Source: Tretioscincus oriximinensis
Lineage: Eukaryota > Chordata > Lepidosauria > Squamata > Gymnophthalmidae
DNA: 64,000 nucleotides
Direction: 5' to 3'
NCBI GenBank assembly: GCA_022410635.1
Contig: JAJVDF010000161.1
Location: 2,067,729 to 2,131,728, forward strand
Of the stretch, positions 1 through 11,814 are shown piece after piece. The position numbers and the translations under genes are program-made. How positions within the stretch are numbered: the stretch's first letter is position 1; each line of letters opens with the position of its first letter. The notes beneath the pieces were generated by a model that worked only from the letters and a program-made list of their open reading frames with translations, did not search any database and was not told the DNA's origin.

Positions 1-469
1 GGTCCCCATTCACAGATACCTTTTCAGCCCTAAGCCCCTCAGTCAGAAGAAGATGTCAGAGTTCTCCCAATAGTGATCCCTTCTCAGGATTTCCCATTTG
101 CCAAAGAAACGTTTCCATCCCTGACCCATCTGACTCATTACAATTTGAGATGTGAGAGATCACAATGATTCTTATGTCCCTAAAGCAGAAGTTCCGGCTC
201 CAAAATGTATGGTGCATGCACACCAGTGCTTTACTCCTTTCAGAGGCTCCCTTGGTCACCACCATTTTTAAGGCAGATGGTGCCGTCATTTTGGAGGTGG
301 AGTTTGGATCCAGGGCTGGAAGTATGATCGAAGTCTCCATGTATTATAACCACTCTAATGTCATCCCGAGGTTACCTCCTCAACATGATCTACATTGGAT
401 TATTGTGCTATAGAAATTGTTTGATGATGGTTTCCATAGATTCTAAACAATTCCTTTTGTGTCTTTCAG
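1..469 (+). other. 3' end of the intron upstream of exon A
   Basis: This is intronic by position, ending in the polypyrimidine tract and TTTCAG acceptor of exon A. I see no repeat I can name and no coding signal. The small open frames on both strands have no family resemblance. Confidence 0.75.
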
Positions 470-620
470 CTGTTGGTCCAGATTTTTCCAAAAGCTTCTT
501 GAAAAGATTGACTCTAGTAAAAGTTGGTGGAGATGCAGCCATTGAATGTAAGCCAAAAGCTTCGCCAAGACCTACTTTTACTTGGAGAAAAGGAAAGGAG
601 ACCCTAAAAGAAAATGAGAG
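470..620 (+). CDS. CNTN4: Contactin-4 internal exon A: first half of Ig domain 5
   Basis: This exon encodes the first part of the fifth Ig C2-type domain of a contactin, a GPI-anchored neuronal adhesion protein. It opens after a TTTCAG acceptor (AG at 468-469) with two bases that finish a split codon. It reads through [22 protein letters not shown] and [14 protein letters not shown], and ends before a GTAATA donor at 621. The Cys in IECKP and the Trp in FTWRKG are the Ig core residues of the B and C strands; the partner Cys is in exon B. It is 151 nt long, entry phase 1 and exit phase 2, so exon B supplies the last base of an Arg codon. The open frame upstream of 470 is intron. By recall the sequence is closest to CNTN4 among contactins 3 to 6; no alignment was run. 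Confidence 0.93.
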
Positions 621-1834
621 GTAATACTGCAAATGCCACACTCTTTGCTGTACATGTCTGCAAAAATGCATTCAACTGAAACTGAATGCTGAAAGTGCAC
701 TGCTTGGCAATTGAAAATAACACAGTTGATTTTAAAAAGATCACTTTTACTATGATCTATGATGCTACAATCTACTTCTTCATAGAGCCACTAAGCTTTT
801 TGAGGGAGAATATATCTTGGAATAGGGTCTGCCATCCACATGCTAATATAGGCTATGGCAGATAATGATTGCAAATGGTTTTCCTGTATTGCAAGATATA
901 TTCCCCAAAATAAAGCCTAGGGCAGAAAAGGTTATACTTTGAAGAACCGTCCTTTATCTCTAGATATATTTAAGGAAACTGCTATCAAATGCTATCTCAG
1001 AAATGAAATGCCATTAACCATGCATTAATTCTTGTCTATTGCAGGGATAGTTCCCTGACAAAAAGATAACATTTAGATACTAGTTAATGTAATGTAATAT
1101 TTCAGGATTTCAACAAGTGGTTCAGGTGACTTAAATTAATTGTTTCCAGTGATATTTTTTTAGAAAGGCTCGATTGTGTGTATACTGAAGTTGGGGGTTG
1201 GGATAGAAAGAATGCATTGTAGTGGCTATGAAATTTATTGTAACAAGATTCAATGAACAGAATACAAGACAATAGAACAGAATGATTCTTTCTCTTAATG
1301 TCTCCTAAGGTCATAGGAGTTTTTGTTACATAGATGCAAACGACTCTTAAGTATCTCAAAATCCATCCAAAAAGTTAAAATGAGCAGTGTCAGACTTCAG
1401 TGGGTGCATCTCATATGTGTCAGTGATGTCAAAACTCAGTATTGCAAGAAAATTTACTTTTTATTCCAAATTTTATCCAAGAATACTTGTGCAGACTACT
1501 GTAGGCCCCAGTCTGCATCAACACACAAATGTCAGGTACCTATTCCGGGATATAATCTAGAATAAGGACCAGTGTAGAAAGACAGCTTGAAAGCAGAAAT
1601 GTAAAAGACTTCTAAAGTTCCCATTTAGAGTTAGGGTATTGTAAAGCTGGCTGTACATCTGAACCACTTGAGAAAATGCCAGTCTCTGGTACTAATTCAT
1701 GGAACTACAGGTCCTTTGGGACTCCCCTCTAATTCAGATAAAAAGTGGATAACCACTGTTAATTCTATAGTATTTCAGGAATACTGCCTGTTTTATTCAT
1801 CCTAAAAGCCACTGATACACGTGTTTTCTATGAA

Positions 1835-1985
1835 TATATCTAATCCTACCTTGAAGCTATCCAGCTACTAGTCATCCCCACCTCTACTGGAAGTGAATTC
1901 CATAGATCAGTGACCCTATGGATGAAAGAAATACTTTCCCTTGTCTGTCCTAAACTCTTCTGTCCATCAACTTCAAGGAATGCTT
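1835..1985 (-). repeat. CR1-like LINE 3' fragment (antisense)
   Basis: Read on the minus strand this gives the C-terminal reverse-transcriptase coding region of a CR1-like LINE (the part around 'FFTQR..LWN.LP'). Landmarks are GTGAATTCCATAGATCAGTG and AAATACTTTCCCTTGTCTGT, the complements of motifs seen in sense in the copy at 8940-9432. Heavily mutated. Confidence 0.6.
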
Positions 1986-2007
1986 GAACAGTTAAGGAAT
2001 GTATATA

Positions 2008-2085
2008 TACTGTTCAAAACAATTAAGGGAACACTTTAACATACACTGTTATGTTAAAGTGTTCCCTTAATTGTTTTGAGCAGTA
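2008..2085. mobile_element. Palindromic Tc1/mariner-like mini-element
   Basis: A 78-bp near-perfect palindrome. The left arm begins TACTGTTCAAAACAATTAAG and the right arm is its complement with a single mismatch (GTTC versus GCTC) across about 36 bases, leaving a loop of only a few bases. It is bounded by TA at 2006-2007 and 2086-2087, the target duplication expected for Tc1/mariner. It has no coding capacity. Confidence 0.75.
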
Positions 2086-2149
2086 TAGTATATTCCCTTT
2101 AGCTGAGCTTGTCTTCCCTTTTCTGGCTATTTGTTGCTTTAGTGAGTTG

Positions 2150-2240
2150 ATTTTTAATTGTGTTTTTATACTGATTTTTACTGCAACCTGCCCTGAGAAT
2201 AGGGAGGGATAGAAATATAGATAAGTAAATAAATATTCAG
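2150..2240 (+). repeat. L2-like LINE 3' end with AAAT-type tail (sense)
   Basis: Contains CCTGCCCTGAGAATAGGGAG then GGATAGAAATATAG and an A/T-rich tail. This is the degraded sense form of the 'cctgcc...gggataaaaat(aaat)n' ending that occurs antisense at 35750-35900 and elsewhere in the window. Confidence 0.5.
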
Positions 2241-3240
2241 TGTGAGCACAGCTAAACTTGTCTGCTCTGAGATCTATGCAGTAATGTGTCCTACTGGGAT
2301 TGAGTGGCTGTAGAAATAAGAAGATAAATCCCATTTTGCTTCTGACATTCTTTCTTTGGAGGCTGCTGCTGATGGTGGAGCAGTGCCAAGTGCCGTGTTA
2401 GATGCTTGCCCGGGAGCGGAAGTCTATCTTAAAACAGGAGCTTTATTGCCTTAGCTCTCTTTTTTCTTCCCATGAAGCATAACTACTGTACGCTACACCT
2501 TAATGAGTAATGTGCCCTGAAGGAATCTCTTGCTGGTGCTTGAAAGTTGCACGATTGCATTATTAGGAATTTTGCCCTGGAGTACAATTATGTTATTGCA
2601 GCCATTAAAGACACTTCATCTCCATAATAATGGAAATCCTCTCTTGGAGGCAAAAGCTGTGTAGAAGTCAAATTATTCTGGAAGNTGGAATATGTATTGG
2701 TATGGAAAAAATTTGAACATACCTTACCAAAGCTCCTCTAAAAATAAAGAGAGTTTTCTTACATGTATATGATTCTTAGAATTAGTGACTGGAAGTTCAC
2801 TGTTTGACCTGATGAACATTGTCTCTGAAATAATGCATTATATTGAACTCGTTGTTGTCTGCTTTGATACCATGGACCCAGGGCTGAGTCTTTGGCTACA
2901 TCCAGATGGTGCTAATTTATTCTGCTATATTTGGATATTCCTAGGAATGATTTATTCTGAAATATCTATCTTTATTCTAAAATAAGCTGATACAATGGAG
3001 CAAATCAGTTATAGTCAGAGACTGTTAAAAATGCATCAACTTGGAAAATTGATCAATGATAAAATTATGTTGCAGGCCAATTGAAATTTGATTTTTTTTT
3101 TCATTTGATTGCCTGTTTGAAAGGGGCAGAATATACAGCATGTAGGGAATCAAAGATTGCAACCACAAGGGGAAATTGGGAAAGAGCATTGGAATATGTG
3201 TCGCAAAGACGGGAAAATTGAAATTCATTGGAGAATTGAA

Positions 3241-3640
3241 NTTTTTTTTTTTTATAATTAANTTTTTATTGGTTTTTAACAGAAAATCAGATACATATAC
3301 AAACAATAAGAAGACGAAAAACCAAACACATAACATCCACATAGAAGAACTGATCCAGACCCTGAGCCCACCCCATAGAGAGAGAATATAACATATTTGG
3401 ATTATACAAACAACCTTTGGTCCCGAAGCATTGCAATTGTGTGCGAAAGTACGGCAGAGTTATTGTTCCCAACACCAAGTTCTAATACTTTGTTCCATTT
3501 TGTTTGCCACCTCGTTTTTGGGGGTTGACCTATTAAACATAGTCGTCTCTCCCTTATAGCGTCAAATTTGTAAAAATATGCTGTTGCTTCAGGATTGTAC
3601 CGGAGAGAAGGAAGAACATTTTAGATTTAGCAGTAGTCGT
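3241..3640 (-). repeat. Possible retroposon 3' end, antisense, poly(T)-led
   Basis: Begins with a poly(T) run (with Ns at 3241 and 3262) followed by about 380 bases of moderately complex sequence up to the GAA tract. The layout fits an antisense, polyadenylated retroposon fragment. I do not recognise the family. Confidence 0.35.
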
Positions 3641-3654
3641 ACAATGTAGTACAT

Positions 3655-3937
3655 GAAGAAGAAGAAGAAGAAGAAGAAGAAGAAGAAGAAGAAGAAGAAG
3701 AAGAAGAAGAAGAAGAAGAAGAAGAAGAAGAAGAAGAAGAAGAAGAAGAAGAAGAAGAAGAAGAAGAAGAAGAAGAAGAAGAAGAAGAAGAAGAAGAAGA
3801 AGAAGAAGAAGAAGAAGGAGAAGAAGGAGAAGCAGAAGAAGAAGGAGAAGAAGGAGAAGAAGAAGAAGGAGAAGAAGAAGGAGAAGAAGAAGGAGGAGGA
3901 GGAGGAGGAGGAGGAGGAGGAGGAGGAGGAGGAGGTT
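3655..3937 (+). repeat. GAA microsatellite grading into GGA
   Basis: Pure (GAA) from 3655 to about 3816 (about 54 units), then a mixed GAA/GGAGAA stretch to about 3890, then pure (GGA) to 3937. It directly abuts the 3' end of an antisense SINE whose normal tail is (CTT)n, so it is best read as that tail expanded and diversified. The GAA strand is the sense strand of the host gene. Confidence 0.97.
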
Positions 3938-4080
3938 CTTACACCACGCTTTTTCTCACCTTTCAAAGGGACTCAAAGTGGCTCACATTCTATCTTCCCC
4001 ACCAGACTCTGGTGGTTCCCATGTATCTACTTGCAGTCAGTTGCAATTTCTTGCAGTTCCTGCTTTCTGTAGTCATTGTA
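3938..4080 (-). repeat. tRNA-derived squamate SINE (antisense, 3' part)
   Basis: Sequence such as TTTCAAAGGGACTCAAAGTG and ATCTTCCCCACCAGACTCTG repeats almost unchanged at 36790-36880. The minus strand would read as the SINE body ending in (CTT)n. It resembles the Squam1-type SINE by recall; the family name is not verified. Confidence 0.65.
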
Positions 4081-4164
4081 AAATTGTTGTTGATAGGATG
4101 TTGAATGGATGGATGGTATAGATGTATTTATTAAATAATTTTTATATATACTGTACATATACAA

Positions 4165-4375
4165 TGTCCAGGCCAGAGCTCATCTAGTCCAGCATTCTGC
4201 CTCACACAGAGGCCCACCAATTGCACCTGAGCAGTCTGAAGAAAAGAAGGCAAAATCTTCACCAATTCATGACTCCCTGCAAACGGTATTTCATGAGTAT
4301 TGCCTGTTGGTGTCCATAAACCTATTTAATCCAGTTATAAAGCTTCTGGAAGTAAATTCCACAGGCCGATGCTTT
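4165..4375 (-). repeat. CR1-like LINE 3' end (antisense)
   Basis: Contains CTAGTCCAGCATTCTGCCTC and GAGGCCCACCAATTGCACCT, complements of the 'acagaatgctggactagatgggc' ending found in sense at 4860, 8100, 9370 and 24180. It extends inward to a 'TGGTGTCCATAAAC' motif, the complement of 'tttatggacacca'. Confidence 0.8.
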
Positions 4376-4654
4376 ATATTTATTATTTATATTTCTTTCC
4401 CCTTATACCTTAGAGAGAATACCGTTCCTTAAGCCAAAGGTCATGATAAAACTATATATATAAAACTATTTAGGATTTATGAATATTCCACCCAGGCCTT
4501 AAGTGTCGTTGTCCTCTAGTCATATTTCTTCTTGTTGTTTTAAATATCACTTGTTTGTACTATTTCTTCCAGGCAGAAATGTAGTAAAGTCATCAATAAT
4601 CTGTGTCCATTATCCATTTTGCCTTAGTCAAGTGAATAATGAGTCAATGTAAAT

Positions 4655-4922
4655 TGCTATCTGAAGTCTGAGGTCATTCCACATCGGGTTCATGGACACC
4701 AAGGGTATAAATAGCTACTAGGATGAATATCTTGATACTGCCTCTGAGATGAAGCAACAGGCAGGATTCTTGAAATGCCATTTGCAGGGCATTGAGAACA
4801 GGTGCATATTTTGCCTTCTTCTGTTCTGGACTGCCCAGGTACAATTGGTGTGAGACAGAAGGCTGGACTAGATGGGCTCCGGCCTGATTCAGCAGAGCTT
4901 CTCTTACATTCTTATGTTTTTT
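4655..4922 (+). repeat. CR1-like LINE 3' end (sense)
   Basis: Runs from TCATGGACACCAAGGGTATA through GCAACAGGCAGGATTCTTGA to GGCTGGACTAGATGGGCTCC and ends in TTCTTATGTT. It is collinear with 9195-9430. Confidence 0.85.
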
Positions 4923-7469
4923 TTATCTCTATACTTGAATGTCATAAATGGGGCAAATTTAATTAGCTCGAACACCAAGGACAACTTGTGTCAGCTTATT
5001 TTATTTTAGACCATCATAAAAAATAAGATGAACTAAACATGTGATTATTTATATCAAGTAAACATATTTCACAATTTCCTTCCTCATAATTTTTGTACTG
5101 CTACGTCTGTTGATCCAAGTTTTGTACTGACTCCACATTATGCAAGTTGTATTCCAAAACCTCTGAAAGGTAGGCAATTACATGAAATGAAGATAGTGAT
5201 ATGAATACTGTTTGCATTCTCCGAAGAAAAGGATGCTCAGCTTTTTGCTATTCCCTGAATTGTATGGCTTCATCAAAAGTGATGATGAGCACAGAGATGA
5301 ATGGCAAATGTGATGGCGAAGTACAATTCTAGTAGAAGTGGAATTCTGGGAGTTTTCATTCCCAAATATTTGAAAGGCCTCACAAATAGCATCAAAAAGA
5401 GGGCAAATGCTGTTTTTGCTCCAAGTACAGGATTGGGAAGGGTATAAACTGGGCCCACCAACCCTCCCTTGTCTTTGAACTTTTAAAGCCTTAATTTTGG
5501 CTTTGACAGCTCTGGGAGCAGGAAGAAACTGCCCTGCCTGCACATCACATCACATCAATGCTGATGTCATAGGTTGGGAGGGTTTTCTCCTTCTTCCAAT
5601 GCTTTGAAAGCTAAACATAAGGTTTTGATTCCCACTGTGGTGGGTAAGTGGAAGATGGGAGGGACACCAGATGTTTGCTCCAGTAGNTGGGATCATCATT
5701 GGAAAGCCATAAACTGAGCTGCCCTTCTTACTAATGTAAGCACAAGTCCCTTGATGTATGAATTTGTATTTATATACATTTTGCCATATCCACAAGTCTT
5801 CTTTTCCATCTCATAATTACTATGCTGAAAGGAGCTGAGTGTAACTCTAACAATAATAGANGGAGAAGCACCAAACAGGTAAAGTAAAACCATTATCTTT
5901 ACTACTGTGCTATATCATCTTTGTGAAAAGAGAAAATAAATACAAATGCAGCCAGAGTGCAAGCTGTACACATATAGAAACAATTGACTACTTTATGAAG
6001 CATTTGCCATAAATATAATGGCATAGTCAGCAATTTAACTCACAACTTCAGTTTTGTTGCTTGAGAAAAAAAATAGGTTTTATATAAACATAAGACAGTC
6101 CAGCTGCAGAATCACACTGAAATTTCAGATTGGAACTTCATCTTGAAAAATGGTGCATGCATAACACACATAGGCCCCTAAACACAACATCCCAATCCAA
6201 AAGAAATAGTTATATAAATCATGGGTATTCTGTGGAACCAGATCTGTTATTTATTTTTTGTGCACTTATCATCATTGGAAGATGAAGGTAATCACTGAAC
6301 ATTCAGGCTAAGCTTTGAGAAAATTTTATGATGCTTTTTAGATTCTAGCAATAATTATAAGCCTTTAGGAAAAGTATGGGGGTGGAATGGAGGAGAAAGG
6401 CAGGTGCTTCTCCAGACCTTTTTGCAATCCTGCTCAGACAGCATTGTAGATAAGTATTATTGCATCTTCCTTTTGCCAGAGGTTTAAAATTACTCTCTTG
6501 ATATTTAGGGTCTGTATAAATATCAAGGAAAGTAGGAAATGTATCTTTTTATAATGGGTGGTTTTAGTCTAAACCAAGTCCCATTTGGGTTTCTATTCAG
6601 ATGCCACCACTAGAACAAATAAACAGAAACTGCACTTACTGCTTATATTCTAATCAGCATTTGACTAATGGGGAATTATGGGCATTTCTGATTTTTTTTT
6701 TAAAAGAAAATGTTCCATTTGTATTTTTTATGGATATTAGTTGGAAATACTATATATTCTTTAAATTGACAGATCAAATTACTTTGAGTTTACCTTGATG
6801 AAAATAGCCTTACAAAACCTGGATTTTATCGTCCTTATATTTTCTGTGGCAACTATTTGTGAATTTCTGGGGTGGATGGAAAAAAGACAAGATCAAGGAA
6901 GGAGACTACGAGGAGAAAAACCTTCTTTCGTAACTTTAGGGAGGTGAACCAGGCCTTCATTATCAGCAGATATATTTATAACAGTGTGACATGTATAAAC
7001 CATTACTAGAATTTTGTGACTCGGAGTGGTAATGCTAAAGTAATATTTCCAGCATTAAAATTTGTATCTAGTTCAGGTTTCTATTCCTGTAAATAAAAAC
7101 TTGCAATATAAGGTAGCAACCCTTCTTCAAGTACCTCTGATCCTATATCTTCCATTTTACTTATTTTTCTGTTTAAAAAGTTGTTTTTTCATCAGAATCT
7201 AATTCTGTCAAGTAACTGGAGGAAGAGGGCACTTAATCTGTAAATCTTCCTGTCATCCAGACTGAAAAATTCATGAGGTGATATATACCAACTAATTCAC
7301 CTGCCATCCCTTATGGAGCTGGATAAAAAAGTGAAGGAAGCTGCTTACAAGCAGACTCCAGACTGTTGCATCAAAATGAAAAAGGGCAATGTCTAGAACA
7401 TCTTAGGGATGACATAAAAGTGATCTGGCATGAACCTTCCTGCTGCAAGACAGATTCTTCANAGAAGCT

Positions 7470-8165
7470 GACTGAGGGCAAAAAAATATAAATAGGCAAT
7501 TAGAAAGTAATTAAAAAAGGAATTGAAAATAGGTTGGCAAGTGTCATTCTGCCTCTTTATAAATCTATGGTGAGACCACATTTGGAATAATGTGTACAAT
7601 TATGGACACCACAGCTTAGAAAAGGATGTTGTGGAATTGGAGAAGGTGCAAAAAATGGCAACAAGAATTATCAAGGCATTTCATATCAATTATGAAATCA
7701 GGCTGCAATACCTAGGTCTCTTCAGCTTCAAATGGCAGTGTTGAAGGCTTGAAATCATGCACGGGATAGATAAGGTGAATAGAGAAAAAAATATTTTCTG
7801 TATCATCCAAAACTAGGACTAGAGGGCATTCCATGAAGATGATAGGCAGAATACAAGGGATTTTTTTTTACCTTGAGGGTCATCAGCCTGTGAAATTCAC
7901 ATAGGTGGTGGTAGCTAACAGCCTGAACAGCTTCAAAGCAGGATGACACAAATTCATGGAAAAAAGTGTATCAATAGCTATTAAAATGAAAAAAGACAGT
8001 ATTCCTGAAATACCATTTGCAGGGAGTCAAAAAAGGGGTGGTGGTGGTTTGCCTTCTTCTGCTTGAGGCTTCCCAGGTGCAACTGGTGGGCCACTGTGTG
8101 AGACAGAATGCTGGACTAGATAGGCTATTGCCCAATTCAGCAGGTGACCTCTTACGTTCTTACCC
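7470..8165 (+). repeat. CR1-like LINE 3' fragment (sense, longer copy)
   Basis: About 700 bp covering the end of the reverse-transcriptase ORF and the 3' UTR. CATGCACGGGATAGATAAGG, GTGAATAGAGAAAAAAATAT and GGACTAGAGGGCATTCCATG align with the copy at 8961-9130. The 3' end is GACAGAATGCTGGACTAGAT followed by TTACGTTCTTA. The reading frame is broken by stops and indels. Confidence 0.85.
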
Positions 8166-8939
8166 TCCAAAAGCTCAGAACACACTAGGATCTGGTGGGG
8201 GCAGATTCTAAGATCCCAATTTGGATTCAGCCATTGATTAATTTACGGCATGCATCAGTGTAGTACCAGAAACACTGTGATGAACCAGACTTAACAATAT
8301 GCTAGTTTTGCAGGTGGCTAATTCAGTTTCCAAAGCTCAGGAAACTTTTTAATGGCTTCTTCTGGATATAAGAAATTCTAATAATTCCAGTGGTAATATT
8401 TATAACTACAACTATTGAAGCTGTTCTGAAATTGATGAGGGGATCTGAAATTCAAGTATTGTTTCAAACTCTAAACCACTGTTCATTGTATGAGTTTGGT
8501 AGAGAAATGTGGATGATAAATACTGGAAGTAAAAGCTGTGGTGGTCCATGTAAGACTACTGAAAAATTATTATGTAGCTACTAACCTAATTCCACAAAAT
8601 CTACTTGTTTACTCTTAAGGCCGATACACACACACGTTTTCCTGCACATCAGACACACAATTACCTTCTGTCTGCCCCACGGAACCACACATGTCCAGCA
8701 TTCTATTCACTCAAAAAATCTTTGCTAAAGGGTAAATAGCTACCACATTTCATCTGATTCAGAAGGTGGCATTTTGTAAAGTCCGAAAGAGTGCTGCCTC
8801 TGGTCCTTCAAAATGCAAATTGTAAAAAGCTCATTGGCTCTTGGCTCATAGAGAATGCTTGGGAATTNTTTGCAGGCTTGCTGAGAATGCTGNGATTTGT
8901 AGTCAGGCAAGTTCAGCAGTTATCTGGGGCTTGTGACGT

Positions 8940-9432
8940 CACGAGAATGCAAGGATGTAAGTGATTGAAGTGTACAAAATCATGCATGGGATCGACAGGG
9001 TGAATAGAGAAAAAATGTTTTTTCTATCACACAACACAAGGACCAGAGGGCACTCCTTAAAACTGTTGGGTAGAAAAGTGAGAACAGACAAAGGAAAGTA
9101 TTTTTTCACCCAGAGGGTCATCGGCCTGTGGAATTTACTTCCTGAAGAGGTAGTGGTAGCTAACAGCTTGGATAGTTTCAAGACAGGACTAGACAGGTTT
9201 ATGGACACCAAGGGTATAAATGGATACTAGGATGGATGTCTGGATGTTGCCTCCGGAATGGAGCAACAGGCAGGACTCCTGAAATACCATTTGCAGGGTG
9301 TCATGAACTGGTGCATATTTTGCTTTCCTCTGTTTGGACTGCNCAGGTGCATCTGATCTGACACAGAATGCTGGACTTGATGGGCTGTGGCCTGATCCAG
9401 TATGGNTCTTCTTATGTTCTTATGTTCTTAAT
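8940..9432 (+). repeat. CR1-like LINE 3' end with intact C-terminal frame
   Basis: An 89-codon open frame (8961-9230) encodes the end of a CR1-type reverse-transcriptase ORF: EVYKIMHGIDRVN, HNTRTRGHSLKLL, YFFTQRVIGLWNLLPEEVV and DSFKTGLDRFMD. A roughly 200-bp 3' UTR follows, ending in TTCTTATG repeats, the short tandem tail typical of CR1 elements. It is 5'-truncated, so it is a dead-on-arrival copy. Being the best-preserved CR1 piece here, it is probably the youngest. Confidence 0.9.
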
Positions 9433-10861
9433 GAGCACAGAGAGGGAACTGCAAGGAAGATTGGAGGTAAATAGGGACATACTTGCAAATGTGTTGTCTT
9501 GCTTTTTTTAAGAAAAAAAAATTAAACTTGTAAAGGGGAATTAGCCTTAAACTTCATCCACCCATCTTTTATCCCACTATAATTGGATATTTCAGAACAA
9601 AGTATGAATATTTCAGAACAAAGTAGTCCAGAGCGTGCTTTATTCCAGATTATCCTCTTTCACTTCTGTCTGGACATGGGCCTTAATTTGAACAAAAAAA
9701 GCATATCTTCTTATTTTTCTTATCCACAAGCAACATCCATTTATTTTGCTGTGAATTCCCAGCATCATTTGACCTGTTTAGTTCTCTTCACAGTCTGTAA
9801 TGGGAAAAAAGTCTCTTTGCAGTATGATTCTCCTTTCTAGATAACCTGGAGGTATTTTTATACAGACTTGACCTCAATAATCTTGTAAGTACATAAAATT
9901 CATTAATAACTATAAATACTTCCCCTCAGCCCTTTCAAGATGACGTTCCATCAGCTGCACACCTTCCTTGAAAATGTGAAATTGTACTTCAGGGGAGAAA
10001 GTTCAAATGATGATCAAAATTATATATATTTCCTCTATATACAGATATTAATGAACACTATTAGGAAGCGTATTCACTTGGACAAATCCTAATGCAAAGT
10101 CAGAAATAAGCTTTGCTTTCTCTTGAGTTTAACAGAACACATGGTAGATTTTTCTTTTGCAGCCATTATGTTAGCATTTGTAACCTGCCAAAAATTTTCA
10201 CTCCTGCCTTTCTCATGCTTGGCTATAAAGTCCCTGGTGAGAATACTGGAAATAGGCTGTTGGCAGCAATTTGCTCCTTTGAATGAAGTGCATTTAACAT
10301 TCAGTATAAGATTAATATTAAGAATTAGCTATGAACTGGTGATATGAAAAAATCTAATTGCCCATTTTTCAAATGCAATAAGCTAAATGCAGCTCAGTGT
10401 GATTGGCAATTATAAAGACCTCCTAAAGTTTCATTTCATTTTGACTTTTTTAATCTTCTGTGAATGTGGTGCATTTCCCCAAAGCCACATTCCTTCCAGT
10501 CACACAAGATTCCATCTTCCTCCAAGTTTTCTGAGCAATTTGCCTCTTACAAAATTGAATCACTTCTCACAGCGATTGTGGTTCACAGCTGCTAATTATA
10601 TAAAACCTCTTCTTCATCTTAGATTCTCATTTAAGACTGTACCTTGCAATACCGGATTTCTCTATCATCTTTTTTCTGTTCTCTGTATGCATTAAAAATT
10701 GCCATTTGTCTACAGATTTTAAAAGTCTGCTAATATACAAATGTCGCACTGCCCTGTATCTGACTGTGCAGAAGACCAAAGGTTTTCGAAGGTGATCCAT
10801 TGCAGCATGTTCAAACTTATAATTTGGAGCTGACACATGAATTAGGAATCGGTTTGTTTGC

Positions 10862-11165
10862 TTGTTTATTTATTTAAATAGATAAATGTTTATATCCCTC
10901 TCTAACCCCAAGAGTCTCAAGGCTTGTCACAATGAAACTAATTAAAATGAACTAACTGCAGTCAACAGTAATAGTGTCTGAAATGGAAGAGTAACAAGGT
11001 ACCTCTTCACCAGGCATCTGAATGCATGGAATGGGAATACATGACACATCTCAGGTGGGAAGCTATTCCATAGTATGGGGGCTGATGCCAAGCAGGACTT
11101 AGCACCCTCTTCCACCCTTTTAACCTCTGCAGATGGCATCAATCACAGGCATGACTACATGGGAG
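10862..11165 (-). repeat. L2-like LINE 3' fragment (antisense)
   Basis: On the minus strand a 66-codon frame (10942-11142) reads APILWNSFPPEM and FHAFRCLVKRYLVTLPFQ, matching the LWN..P and F...LK..L pattern at the C-terminus of L2/CR1-group LINE proteins. On the plus strand it starts with the A/T-rich TTTATTTATTT tail. Confidence 0.6.
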
Positions 11166-11392
11166 GAGTACCAGCAAGGATAAATCTGGGTCTCTGAGAC
11201 AAACAGACATATTGTTTTGCAGACTACTAGAGAACCGGCAAAAATTATAAAATTTTCAGACAGATATAAAAAAAAATTAAAGCAAATAAGAAAGAGGAAA
11301 GAAGGTAGTTTTGTATTTTGGGAAGGTCATAAAATGTCAAAGATGAACACAAAAATTGTCATTGTTCTCAGTAGTTCTTTGTTGCCTACGTT

Positions 11393-11788
11393 GGCTGACC
11401 AATTGCCCCCTTTTGGGGAGGGGCAGTTTTGGGGTGTCTACCCCACCCTCCTGGGGAGGCACCATTTCCCCAGTTTTTGCTGAGGAACAAATAATTTTTT
11501 AAAAAAAAATATTATTTTGGGGGGAGGAAATAAAATTGACTGCAGCACCACTAGGGGGCTCTGGCATCTGGGACTAGCTCCTGAAGGCACCCGCCCCTCA
11601 GTAAAAAATAAAATTTTTCACACACTTCAAAATATTCTCACACACTTCAAAAAAAATATTTTTTAAAAAAATCCCTGCAGCACCACTAGGGGTTTTTGGC
11701 AACTGGTGTCAGCTTCTGGGGCACCTTCCCCTCTGTAAAAAAAATTAAAAATTCTGATGTACTCCAAAAATTCTCAGTTTAAAAATAA
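11393..11788. mobile_element. TIR element with internal 135-bp tandem repeats, copy 1
   Basis: Starts GGCTGACCAATTGCCCCCTT, the same terminus as copies at 29082 and 42114. It contains two internal units starting with CTGCAGCACCACTAGGGG at 11540 and 11675, a 135-bp period. The right terminus is not recognisable, the sequence passing into an AAC-rich stretch. Non-coding, apparently a non-autonomous DNA transposon. Confidence 0.6.
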
Positions 11789-11813
11789 CAACAAAAACAA
11801 CAACAACAACAAT
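11789..11813 (+). repeat. AAC-rich microsatellite
   Basis: Short AAC/CAA run between the TIR element and the start of R4 homology. Confidence 0.8.
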
Positions 11814-11814
11814 A

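Noticed and set aside
1640..1765. Resemblance to mammalian MER5-type hAT ends (GTACATCTGAACCACTTGAG)
   Set aside because: The similarity is short and from memory only, and the family is not expected in a squamate; left unannotated.
3655..3937. CRISPR-like array
   Set aside because: A simple trinucleotide microsatellite with no spacers, in a vertebrate intron.
3589..4072. Long poly-Lys/poly-Phe open frames on both strands
   Set aside because: They are translations of the GAA/GGA microsatellite, not proteins.
8961..9230. A possible host gene on the plus strand
   Set aside because: Its sequence is the C-terminus of a CR1-type reverse transcriptase with its 3' UTR and tail.
9583..9615. Direct repeat GAATATTTCAGAACAAAGTA-like unit as a regulatory tandem
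   Set aside because: Only two imperfect short units, probably a slip inside an old hAT-like repeat.
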